This document shows positions 34,182 through 41,599 of a stretch of DNA of 64,000 nt, piece by piece. Below the pieces are notes generated by a model. It searched no databases. It saw only the letters and a program-made list of their open reading frames with translations, and had not been told where the DNA came from. The translations under genes were made by a program, and so were the position numbers. The first letter of the stretch is position 1. The number at the start of each line of letters is the position of its first letter. Source of the DNA: Chryseotalea sp. WA131a (GTDB lineage: Bacteria; Bacteroidota; Bacteroidia; Cytophagales; Cyclobacteriaceae); assembly GCA_025370075.1 (NCBI GenBank), contig CP073016.1, positions 3,906,001 to 3,970,000 on the forward strand. The letters run 5' to 3'.

Positions 34182-35507
34182 TTATTCTCGCATCATAAAC
34201 CATTTGGCCAATACTTTCCAGCTTACTTTGGTCCCCGACATTAAAATACCTACACGGTAAATGCGTCCCGCAATCCAGGTGGTGAAAATGAAACCTGCAA
34301 TGAGTAAAACCATCGATAAAGCCAATTGCCAATCGGGAACATCGTTTGCAATTCTTGCCACCATAATAATTGGGGAAGTAAATGGAATCATCGATAGCCA
34401 AAAGCTTACGGATCCGTGCGGATCTTCCAAAACAAACAGAATTAAACCAAAATAGGCAATGATCAATGGTATTGTAATCGGAAATTGAAATTGCTGTGAC
34501 TCTTGAATTGATTCAACGGCTGAACCAACAGCAGCGAATAATGCCCCGTACAAAAGATAACCACCTATAAAATAGAAGACGAATACAAAAGCTATTTTAC
34601 TCCATGGTAAATCTATTAATTCAGTTATCATCTTTTCCGTTTTGCTTTTCTGTGCTTGCACCGCTTCTTTGGCTTCTGGAGATTTTTCATACTTCTTTTG
34701 TACTTGCTCCATCATTTGTTTTTGCGGAGACTTGAAACCAATACTCATTGCAAGCGGTGTGAGTAAACTAATGATGATTATCCAAATAATGAACTGCGCT
34801 AGACCTACAGAAGCGATTCCAACAATCTTTCCCAACATTAATTGAAAAGGCTTCACAGAAGAAACAATTACCTCTACAATTTTTGAAGTCTTCTCATCGA
34901 TTACACCTTGCATAATTTGAATGCCATAAATGAATATGAACATATAAATTAAAACGCCCAATGCTGTACCTACAATTGTCAATAATGCTGAATTACTTTT
35001 CTTTTCCTTTCCGTCTTTTAGGTTAATTTGCTCTAAATCAACATCGGTTTTGAGGTTCTTCAATGTTTCATTGTCAATTTTGTATTCTTCTAATTTCAAA
35101 TCATGAATTCGATCTTCAATTAGTGAGGTTAAATTTCCAATTTTTTCGATTCCTGAATTTTCTAATGTATAGATTACGAATCCCTTTGGTTTATTGATAT
35201 CGAATGTTGGTATATATAGAAGCGCAAAATCTTTTGTCTGTTTATAAACGTTTTTTGCATCTTCTAGTGAATCTCGTGTTTTAATGAAGGTAAAATCTTT
35301 TGAGTTGGTAAATTCAAATTTTCCACTTTTATCCACTACATGCACAACCGATGGCTTGGCAGATTCGGACTCAATTTTTTTTAAGTAGCCAAGGCCAGCG
35401 AAAATAGCCGGAAAAATAAGTGGCACTAATATGGTAGTAATGAGAAATGATTTTTTTTGAACTCGGTTCAAAAACTCGCGTTGTATAATCAACCAAATTT
35501 TGTTCAT
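34182..35507 (-). CDS. ABC-2 type exporter permease (NatB-like)
   Basis: 441 residues. N-terminal membrane helix (FLITTILVPLIFPAIFAGLGYL), a large periplasmic region with sequences such as VHVVDKSGKFEFTNSKDFTF, then five or six helices starting near IVGTALGVLIYMFIFIYGIQ. The middle motif GVIDEKTSKIVEVIVSSVKPFQLMLGKI is characteristic of the ABC-2/NatB family. It forms an exporter with the ATPase encoded upstream at 35602. NatAB of Bacillus exports Na+, but the cargo here is not known. Confidence 0.9.
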   Translation of the reverse strand: MNKIWLIIQREFLNRVQKKSFLITTILVPLIFPAIFAGLGYLKKIESESAKPSVVHVVDKSGKFEFTNSKDFTFIKTRDSLEDAKNVYKQTKDFALLYIPTFDINKPKGFVIYTLENSGIEKIGNLTSLIEDRIHDLKLEEYKIDNETLKNLKTDVDLEQINLKDGKEKKSNSALLTIVGTALGVLIYMFIFIYGIQIMQGVIDEKTSKIVEVIVSSVKPFQLMLGKIVGIASVGLAQFIIWIIIISLLTPLAMSIGFKSPQKQMMEQVQKKYEKSPEAKEAVQAQKSKTEKMITELIDLPWSKIAFVFVFYFIGGYLLYGALFAAVGSAVESIQESQQFQFPITIPLIIAYFGLILFVLEDPHGSVSFWLSMIPFTSPIIMVARIANDVPDWQLALSMVLLIAGFIFTTWIAGRIYRVGILMSGTKVSWKVLAKWFMMRE

Positions 35508-35601
35508 ATTTTTTTGTGGTAATGATGGTAATTTATTTTTGACTGCAAGGTTTGCTTCTGTTCATCGGCTGCGACCGGAAGCACGTAGCCTGTTGCTATA
35601 T

Positions 35602-36546
35602 TCAAACTTCTTGCAAATGTTTTCGTAAGGCTTCATCGCCATCGGCTTTTACCAAACCGATAAAGATGTCAGCCATTGTTGGCAATTTTTCTTGAAAGCT
35701 GTAGAGCTCGGTAATGTCCACCAAATCGCGGATCACTTGATTGCCTTTGATGCCTGCGGCTGCTTTGATGGTGGTTGTGTATAAATCTTCTTCAATTTTA
35801 ACCTGACTCTTTACTTCGTATTTCTCGCTGGGTAATTGGAAGTGATTGCCGCGGTGTTCTATTAAAAATGTGTTCGTGCGGTAACTTTCTTTTACTTGCT
35901 TCTTAGGCCCTTCCAAAATCTTTTTTGATTTGTTGATCAACGCAATGTGGTCGCACAATGATTCCACCGTTTCCATTCGATGCGTAGAGAAAATAATGGT
36001 GCTGCCATTTTCTTTCAGTTCTAAAATTTTCTCGGTAATCAATTGCGCATTCACCGGGTCGAAGCCAGAGAAGGGCTCATCTAAAATAATCAACTTGGGT
36101 TCGTGCAGTATGGTGCTGATAAATTGCACTTTTTGCGCCATGCCCTTGCTTAGATCTTCTACTTTTTTGTGCCACCAATCTTTGATCTCAAATTTTTCGA
36201 GCCAAATTTTTATTTTGGCCAACGCATCTTTGCGGCTCAAGCCTTTGAGTTGTGCCAGGTACAAAAGCTGGTCGCCCACTTTCATCTTTTTGTAAAGACC
36301 ACGCTCTTCGGGCAAGTACCCGATAATTTCAATGTGGCTCGGTTTTAATTTTTCTCCGAACACCAGAATCTCACCACTGTCTGAATTGATGATTTGATTG
36401 ATGATGCGAATGAGGGTGGTTTTGCCTGCACCATTTGGCCCCAGCAGACCAAAAATGGTTTTTTCGGGAATGGTGATGCTAACATTGTCGAGGGCTTTGT
36501 GTTGCGAGTAAACCTTACTCACATCTTTAACTAATAATGCTTCCAC
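35602..36546 (-). CDS. ABC transporter ATP-binding protein (NatA-like)
   Basis: 314 residues: Walker A GPNGAGKTT near the N-terminus, Q-loop at EERGLYKKM, signature LSKGMAQKVQ, Walker B LIILDEPFSGFDP, and H-loop STHRM. The C-terminal ~80 residues are the DUF4162 extension common in this subfamily. It is upstream of the permease gene on the same strand with 94 bp between, so the two form one export system. Confidence 0.94.
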   Translation of the reverse strand: MEALLVKDVSKVYSQHKALDNVSITIPEKTIFGLLGPNGAGKTTLIRIINQIINSDSGEILVFGEKLKPSHIEIIGYLPEERGLYKKMKVGDQLLYLAQLKGLSRKDALAKIKIWLEKFEIKDWWHKKVEDLSKGMAQKVQFISTILHEPKLIILDEPFSGFDPVNAQLITEKILELKENGSTIIFSTHRMETVESLCDHIALINKSKKILEGPKKQVKESYRTNTFLIEHRGNHFQLPSEKYEVKSQVKIEEDLYTTTIKAAAGIKGNQVIRDLVDITELYSFQEKLPTMADIFIGLVKADGDEALRKHLQEV

Positions 36547-36627
36547 AGGGTATGTTGGTTTTTTTTGGAATAAGTACCAAAAGTAACAACAGGATTACAA
36601 TTAGGGAAGGGAAAGTTGTTATTCGCT

Positions 36628-36690
36628 GGATACTAGATACTAGATTCTGGATACTAGATTCTGGATTCTGGATACTAGTATCTAGAATCC
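36628..36690. repeat. Heptameric array with terminal palindrome
   Basis: Exact 7-nt steps: ggatact, agatact, agattct, ggatact, agattct, ggattct, ggatact, agtatct, agaatcc. The last 28 bp (36663-36690) form a near-perfect palindrome (ggattct..gatactagtatc..agaatcc). An outer inverted pair tagggaa (36602) / ttcccta (36699) encloses the whole array. Confidence 0.92.
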
Positions 36691-36702
36691 AACATCTATT
36701 CC

Positions 36703-37593
36703 CTAGCGTGGTTCTTTAAACACAATCTTTCCCATCGATACATCAAGGTCGAAGGAGAGGGCACCTTTGGTGCTTTTGTTGTAGGCTTCGTTGGCAAATT
36801 TATTCTCACCAATTTTCTTTAAGCTTTTGCACAGGTTGATGCTACACAACCACGAATCGTTGATGGTGACAACCACCGGGGTATCTTCGCTGGGCAATCC
36901 GATAATCAAGTTGCCGGCACCAACGCTGCCAATTACCCGCTGTGTGGTGATGGCTTTTTGATCGAAGTCGAGCAGCATGTTGCCAAAACCTACATCGGCC
37001 ACTACCACTTTGGCGCGTGAAAGGTTTAGTTGACGCGCATTTACACTGCCCATGTCTATCTTCACAAAAAAAGTATCCATGTTCATTTTATTTTCAAGGC
37101 CCGATCCGTAGTTGATGTTAACATCGGCACTGGCGGTTTTGATCTTTAGCTTTTGAATGGATAAACCCGAAAGATCGATGTTGGCATTGCCCAAGCCATA
37201 ATCCAAATCCAAAAAATAGGGCATCGATTCGGTGAGATATACCTTCCAAAATTTGTCAGAAGATTTTTCGCTTCGGCCAAACACCTGATACGAAATGCTT
37301 TTACCCACACCTTGCTCGGCTTCTTGCTCTAAGGCAAGTTTTACCATGCAGGTTTTATCTTTGATTTCGGTGCTAAAGTTGTGGTTGTATTCTTCTAGAT
37401 TTTGATTGCTGTAAACGGCTAGCAGTTCCTCATTTTGCGTGGAGCGGATAAAGCAATTACCCGTTTTTGATTTTAGTTGAAGTTTTACCGACTGACAACC
37501 TTCATTTGATTCAACAGAAAATTGCTTTTTGATCTGGGCGATGGAAGTTCCCCCGATTAACCCCAAAAAAATGAAAAGCCCACTTTTTATCAT
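36703..37593 (-). CDS. Secreted beta-rich protein, DUF4097-like, unknown function
   Basis: 296 residues with signal peptide (LFIFLGLIGGTSIAQ). The mature part is a run of short beta-strands with repeated Asn, Asp and Gly (DYGLGNANIDLSGLSIQKLKIKTASADVNINYGSGL), a pattern like DUF4097 adhesin-type beta-solenoids. No catalytic motif is seen. Stands alone between dnaJ (upstream) and the array at 36628. A distant relative of the same general type is at 46320 in this window. Confidence 0.7.
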   Translation of the reverse strand: MIKSGLFIFLGLIGGTSIAQIKKQFSVESNEGCQSVKLQLKSKTGNCFIRSTQNEELLAVYSNQNLEEYNHNFSTEIKDKTCMVKLALEQEAEQGVGKSISYQVFGRSEKSSDKFWKVYLTESMPYFLDLDYGLGNANIDLSGLSIQKLKIKTASADVNINYGSGLENKMNMDTFFVKIDMGSVNARQLNLSRAKVVVADVGFGNMLLDFDQKAITTQRVIGSVGAGNLIIGLPSEDTPVVVTINDSWLCSINLCKSLKKIGENKFANEAYNKSTKGALSFDLDVSMGKIVFKEPR

Positions 37594-37669
37594 CTAAAAT
37601 AACTACTGTTTTTACGACAATATCGATTACAAGGTTCGCTCATGTAAGAAAGGTTTTTTTTCAAAAAAA

Positions 37670-37700
37670 ATAAACCCGTAAGGAGGTATTACGGGTTTAT
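37670..37700 (-). terminator. Terminator for dnaJ
   Basis: Arms ataaacccgta / tacgggtttat (11 bp) with a 9-nt loop; on the minus strand followed by a run of T. It is about 30 bp after the dnaJ stop. Confidence 0.92.
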
Positions 37701-37729
37701 CTACGAAAGGTTGTATAATCTTAAAAAAT

Positions 37730-38851
37730 TTATCCGAAGTATTCCTTCATTTTTTCAAAGAACCCTTTCTCGTTGGCATCGGGGCTGGGTTGAAAATTAG
37801 GTGATGATCGCAACGATTCGATCTTGGTTTTTTCTTCAGGGCTTAGTTTTTTGGGCACCCACACGTTGATGTAGATCAGTTGATCGCCCGTGCTGTAGCC
37901 GTTTACGTCTTTCAACCCTTTTCCGCGCAAGCGCAAAATGCGCCCGCTCTGCGTGCCGGGGTCAATTTTAATGCGCACTTTGCCACCGATAGAAGGAACT
38001 TCTACGGAAGTGCCAAGGGCGGCATCTACAAAGCTGATGTGCAAATCAAAAATCAGGTTATGCCCATCGCGCTTTAAGTGTTTGTCTTCTGTTTCTTCTA
38101 TCAATATCAACAAATCACCGGGAATGCCTCCACCGGGTGCCTCGTTCCCCTTGCCAGCCATCGATAGCTGCATGCCATCGGCCACACCGGCTGGAATTTT
38201 TACGGAGATTAAATCTTCTTTTGAAATCAAACCTGAGCTATCAACTCCCGAAGGGCGTTTGTCAATACTTTGACCTGCGCCATTGCAAGTTGAGCATGTG
38301 CTGGCGGATACCATTTGGCCCAGCATGGTGTTCACCACCTTGCGCACTTGCCCCGTGCCTTGGCAGGTAGGGCAGGTTTTAAAGGTAACGCCATCGGCAA
38401 CAGTAAGCCGGTTGACTTTTATTTTTTTCTCAACGCCATTGGCAATCTCATCGAGTGTAAGTTTTAGTTTGATGCGCAGGTTAGAACCTTTGCGCTGGCG
38501 CGAACGACCGCTGCCACCTCCAAAGAAGCTATCGAATGGGCTGCCACCGCCTCCACCAAAGATATCTCCAAACTGGCTGAAGATGTCTTCCATGTTCATT
38601 TCATGGCTGCTGTAGCCACCGCCACCACCTGGGCGGTTGTGCCCAAAGCGGTCGTACTGGGCGCGTTTGCTTTCATCGCTCAGCACTTCGTAAGCTTCGG
38701 CTGCTTCTTTAAATTTTTCTTCAGCCTCTTTGTTGCCCGGATTTTTATCGGGGTGAAATTGTATGGCTGTTTTGCGATAAGCCTTTTTTATCTCTTCTGA
38801 CGAAGCGCCTTTGCTTACACCCAGTATTTCGTAGTAATCTCTTTTTGCCAT
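37730..38851 (-). CDS. dnaJ: DnaJ co-chaperone with only one of two zinc centres
   Basis: 373 residues. J-domain with HPD (about 33-35), Gly/Phe-rich region (~75-115), then the zinc region and C-terminal substrate domains. Normal DnaJ has four CxxCxGxG motifs: 1 and 4 bind zinc I, 2 and 3 bind zinc II. Here only CPTCQGTG and CSTCNGAG remain, separated by about 18 residues (VRKVVNTMLGQMVSAST), the spacing of motifs 2 and 3. The places of motifs 1 and 4 read TVADGVTFKT and KRPSGVDSSGL, without cysteine. So zinc centre I is missing and centre II, the one linked to handing substrate to DnaK, is kept. grpE lies upstream on the same strand; a four-helix-bundle gene separates them. Confidence 0.95.
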   Translation of the reverse strand: MAKRDYYEILGVSKGASSEEIKKAYRKTAIQFHPDKNPGNKEAEEKFKEAAEAYEVLSDESKRAQYDRFGHNRPGGGGGYSSHEMNMEDIFSQFGDIFGGGGGSPFDSFFGGGSGRSRQRKGSNLRIKLKLTLDEIANGVEKKIKVNRLTVADGVTFKTCPTCQGTGQVRKVVNTMLGQMVSASTCSTCNGAGQSIDKRPSGVDSSGLISKEDLISVKIPAGVADGMQLSMAGKGNEAPGGGIPGDLLILIEETEDKHLKRDGHNLIFDLHISFVDAALGTSVEVPSIGGKVRIKIDPGTQSGRILRLRGKGLKDVNGYSTGDQLIYINVWVPKKLSPEEKTKIESLRSSPNFQPSPDANEKGFFEKMKEYFG

Positions 38852-38860
38852 TTTTTCGAT

Positions 38861-39319
38861 GTTGGAAGTTTGAGGTTAGATGTTCGAAGGGTTTGGGTTA
38901 TTGATTTGTTTTGGTTTCCCAATTTTGATGAAGTTTCGTAAGCATTTTGCCTATGTGGTCGAATTTATCTTCGAAATTTTTGTATTCATAAGTTGAAATA
39001 TATCCACAGTCTGATGCGAATGAAATCCAGTTTTGGCTTTCGCCATTTGAACCCAACGCATCAATCAAATGATTCTTAAATTTATTTTCATAATGTCTTT
39101 TCGACCAACCTTCAACAATATTTGCACTTACCGACCTTAAGGAGCGTACGAGTTGAGACGTTAAAGAATACAATTCTTCTTTTGGAAACCTTCTTGAAAT
39201 TCGAAACAAGTCCATTGCTACTTCGTACGATAACTTGTACACATCTAAATCCTTAAAAGACTTTACCATTTTCAAACTTCGAATTTCCAGCCTCTAACCT
39301 CGAATTTCTAACTTCCAAC
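38861..39319. mobile_element. Possible small insertion unit: four-helix-bundle gene with inverted heptameric ends
   Basis: The unit begins with gttggaagtt (38861-38870) and ends with its exact reverse complement aacttccaac (39310-39319). Heptameric arrays extend inward from both ends (left gaggtta, gatgttc; right, minus strand, gaggtta, gaagttt). It contains only the four-helix-bundle gene and lies exactly between the grpE stop and the dnaJ start. Its mobility is an inference from this layout. Confidence 0.45.
38898..39275 (-). CDS. Four-helix-bundle protein (23S rRNA intervening-sequence / S23 family)
   Basis: 125 residues: KSFKDLDVYKLSYEVAMDLFRISRRFPKEELYSLTSQLVRSLRSVSANIVEG, the signature of the IVS/S23 four-helix-bundle family, which also includes the Avd accessory protein of diversity-generating retroelements. 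Members are basic and bind nucleic acid in the Avd case; the role of lone copies is unknown. Here it interrupts the grpE-dnaJ order and is bracketed by inverted heptameric repeats. No reverse transcriptase or variable repeat is in the window. Confidence 0.88.
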   Translation of the reverse strand: MKMVKSFKDLDVYKLSYEVAMDLFRISRRFPKEELYSLTSQLVRSLRSVSANIVEGWSKRHYENKFKNHLIDALGSNGESQNWISFASDCGYISTYEYKNFEDKFDHIGKMLTKLHQNWETKTNQ

Positions 39320-39868
39320 AACAACTTTTGCAAACCTGATTACTTTGTCATTTAACAAATATCCCTTCTCCACCACATCTACTACTTTGCCTTTCAGTTT
39401 TTCTTCGGGTGCTGGTATTTGGGTGATGGCCTCGTGCAAGTCGGGGTTGAAGTCTGCGCCAGCGGCCTCCATTGCTTTTACGCTGTATTGCTCCAATATT
39501 TTTTTAAACTTGTTCTGAATCAGAAAAAATCCTTCGGCTGCTTTATCGGTTTTGTCAGGAAAAGTTTTCTCTGCCCGCTCAAAATCATCGGCTACGGATA
39601 GCAGCGATTTTAGCAACTGCTCGTTGGCCGATTGAATCATGTCCAGCTTCTCTTTGGCCGAGCGCCTACGGAAGTTATCGAACTCGGCATACAAGCGCAC
39701 ATATTTGTCTTTGGCCTCTGCCAATTCGTCTTGCAGCTTTTTGGTGGCATCAACGGGCGAGGCCGTGGTGGTTCGCTCGGCCTCGGGCGTTTGGCCGGGA
39801 ATCTCTACTTCTGGGGTTGAATCATCGTGTTTGCTCAATTCAGGTTCTGGATGAACAGTATTTTCCAT
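39308..39868 (-). CDS. grpE: Nucleotide exchange factor GrpE
   Basis: About 186 residues from the ATG at 39868 (MENTVHPEPE); the frame continues 15 codons upstream but the acidic tail is the usual beginning. An acidic low-complexity N-terminus and a long helix (KKLQDELAEAKDKYVRLYAEFDNFRRRSAKEKLD) are followed by the beta domain with FNPDLHEAITQIPAPE and GYLLNDKVIRFAKVVVG. It releases ADP from DnaK. The stop codon overlaps the right end of the four-helix-bundle unit; dnaJ follows beyond that unit. Confidence 0.95.
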   Translation of the reverse strand: MENTVHPEPELSKHDDSTPEVEIPGQTPEAERTTTASPVDATKKLQDELAEAKDKYVRLYAEFDNFRRRSAKEKLDMIQSANEQLLKSLLSVADDFERAEKTFPDKTDKAAEGFFLIQNKFKKILEQYSVKAMEAAGADFNPDLHEAITQIPAPEEKLKGKVVDVVEKGYLLNDKVIRFAKVVVGS

Positions 39869-39944
39869 TGCAAATGGGTTAAATGGGCTGCAAAATGACA
39901 ATAATTTTGCCAAACGACCAAGCGTGACAATAAGACGGGAAATT

Positions 39945-40000
39945 GGGTTGTTGGCGGTTGGTTAATTGGGACTTGAGGGTTAGGTGTTAGGGGTTAGCGG
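39945..40000. repeat. Heptameric array at the left border of the accessory island
   Basis: gggactt, gagggtt, aggtgtt, aggggtt, agcgggg in 7-nt steps. It marks the change from grpE to the cassette-like region. Confidence 0.7.
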
Positions 40001-40031
40001 GGCTGCTGAAAGCCAGCTATTTTGGAGTGAT

Positions 40032-40080
40032 TTACGCAAGCCCACAAGGAGGGAGTTGCGTATATTTGGAGTTAGGGGCA
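40032..40080. other. Partial attC-like site at the island start
   Basis: An inverted pair acgcaa (40034) / ttgcgt (40056) followed by gttaggggc at 40071, which resembles the 3' core GTTRRRY of an integron attC site. The 5' half is not clear. It would define the left end of the first cassette. Confidence 0.4.
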
Positions 40081-40085
40081 ATAGA

Positions 40086-40658
40086 ATGAATCGACCAACA
40101 CGACAATTTAGTTTAATAATAGTGACTCTGAGTTTGTTCAATTGTAACCCCGTGGACAAAAAGCAGAACAACGAAATATTTGCTGGACACCAAATTTCAT
40201 TCTACTTGACCCATGACAATATTCCACAAGCTTGTAAGGATTTATTCAGTAAAGTGGAACATCCTGCAGACGATACAAAAACCTTGGCGTTGTTGGACAG
40301 TTTACTAACGACCAATTCAGAAACGGGACCATTTTATTTCCTAACAGTAACGCGGACTATTGAGAAAGCGGACGGGGCCTACTCTGAATCCTTAGGACTA
40401 ATTGGAAAACAATATTTGGAGAAGCGAACAAAGGAATTTGTTAAATATTTTATTGACGAATCCTTGCTGACAGACAATGACTTTGAGAATTGGGCAAAGA
40501 TAGTTGCAGGAGAAATCCAAATATCAGCCGAGGGACAAGAGAAGGAAGAATTGGAGAGATTAGAGAATCAGTTGATTTTAAATTGTAATACTTGTTCCGT
40601 GGGACAAATCGGAAAGGTTAAAGACTTCGTGGACAGAGTGAGATACTACTGCCCCTAA
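40086..40658 (+). CDS. Small lipoprotein of unknown function (cassette 1)
   Basis: 190 residues from ATG 40086; an open stretch of 34 codons before it overlaps the attC-like sequence and is ignored. A short basic start, hydrophobic stretch and Cys (FSLIIVTLSLFNCNP) make a lipoprotein signal. The mature region is acidic and helical (TKTLALLDSLLTTN, EGQEKEELERLENQ) with no family I recognise. Orphan ORF flanked by attC-like structures, as in gene cassettes. No promoter of its own is evident. Confidence 0.7.
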   Translation: MNRPTRQFSLIIVTLSLFNCNPVDKKQNNEIFAGHQISFYLTHDNIPQACKDLFSKVEHPADDTKTLALLDSLLTTNSETGPFYFLTVTRTIEKADGAYSESLGLIGKQYLEKRTKEFVKYFIDESLLTDNDFENWAKIVAGEIQISAEGQEKEELERLENQLILNCNTCSVGQIGKVKDFVDRVRYYCP

Positions 40659-40784
40659 CACAGTGCTTATGCAATAGCGGGGTGTCGTGTTGTATCTTCG
40701 TTTTGTTTTCATAATTTCGTTCTGCTTGTGGGACAGGGCGAAGTTTCAAAATCCCGCTACTGACATAAGCACAAATCGTTAGTG
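40653..40784. other. attC-like recombination site 1
   Basis: Begins right at the preceding stop with ccctaac and ends gttagtg. The outer arms are long and imperfect: ctaacacagtgcttatgc.. (40656) pairs with ..gcacaaatcgttag (40770-40782) with unpaired bases on one side, as in folded attC sites, then atagcggg / cccgctac inward. The 5' core RYYYAAC is matched except at its first base and GTTRRRY is near-matched. ~130 bp is within the attC size range. Confidence 0.65.
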
Positions 40785-41192
40785 CTTTCTCGTTGGACAG
40801 ACTTTTTGACAACAGACGGAGAAAAAGAATGGCGAAAAAGAGACGAAGAGTTTGATAACGACATTGCAGATAGAACCGAACTGATAGACAAATGGAATGA
40901 AAGTTGGACTTGTTTGTTTAACGCAATAAATCCATTAACTGATAACGACTTGGCAAAAGAAATTTTCATACGAAACCAAGGACATTCGATTACAGAAGCC
41001 ATAAACCGTCAACTTGCACATTATCCCTATCACATTGGACAAATTGTTTTTATTGGAAAAATGTTATGTAATGACAAGTGGACTTCACTGTCAATTCCGA
41101 AAGGAAACTCGAAAGAATACAATGCAGGAAAATTTTCTAAACCAAAACATAAACAACATTTTACAGACGAATATTTGAAAAGAGAAAAATAA
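40782..41192 (+). pseudogene. DUF1572 (DinB-superfamily) protein, 5'-truncated at an attC-like junction
   Basis: The frame opens with GTG inside the GTTAGTG core of attC-like site 1 and reads MLSRWTDFLTTDGEKEWRKRDEEFDN..., which in DUF1572 proteins lies after about 45-50 residues (expected ...HLSGNMLSRW...). So the first quarter is missing, joined to the recombination core. The rest is intact to residue 136 and includes the helix with HYPYHIGQIVFIGK carrying the family His. DinB-like proteins bind metal and act as thiol-dependent transferases. Without the first helix the protein is probably inactive; it could still be expressed. Confidence 0.6.
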
Positions 41193-41196
41193 AACT

Positions 41197-41302
41197 GCCA
41201 CTAATAAGGGTTTTGCGTCAGGCGGGCTGAAGTGCAAAATCAGGTTTTGTACTCGGCTTCGATTTCCCACCCGAACGCAAAGCCCCGAATCGTTGGTGGC
41301 AA
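41197..41302. other. attC-like recombination site 2
   Basis: Arms tgccactaataagggttttgcg and (reverse) ..cgcaaagccccgaatcgttggtggca pair with a few extra bases; the ends are actaat and gttggtg, near RYYYAAC / GTTRRRY. Internal ttttgcgtcaggcggg pairs with ccgaacgcaaag. The 5' boundary aaaactgccac is repeated after the S41 gene at 44383, so both cassettes appear to have carried the same site type. Confidence 0.7.
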
Positions 41303-41599
41303 GCCTCCCTATTCTGAAAAAGAATTGATTTCCAAAGCTAACGTTACGTCCATCCGGACACCTTCCCATCGATTGAAATTTTGCTATCTTGACGGAGTCC
41401 TTTGCAAGGCCGATGTACGCGTTGGTGCATAATAGCCCGAGGCAATCCTGGTTGGAATGTAAAAAGCCTTCCTGTTCTAGCAAGAAGGCTTTGAGATGAT
41501 TTCAGTGGTGGGCTCTCGCGAGTACCCCGTTCAGAATACTTTCATGTCAAAGATACATTCCCTTAGGGCATTTTTGAACAATCACTTAAAAAATGTTTT
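41303..41599. other. Non-coding stretch: start of an interrupted cassette and IS110 left end with predicted structured RNA
   Basis: No gene seen. The first ~110 bp after attC-like site 2 show a short open frame of no known family. From about 41410 the sequence is likely the left end of the IS110 element: a 9-bp hairpin (aaagccttc / gaaggcttt, 41463-41492) and a second at ctcgcgag (~41515). IS110-group elements carry their bridge RNA upstream of the transposase. The boundary of the element could not be fixed. Confidence 0.45.

Noticed and set aside
38898..39275. Diversity-generating retroelement based on the Avd-like gene
   Set aside because: No reverse transcriptase, template repeat or variable repeat is seen in the window.
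41232..41432. 66-codon open frame after attC-like site 2
   Set aside because: It starts inside the hairpin and has no recognisable motif; probably chance.
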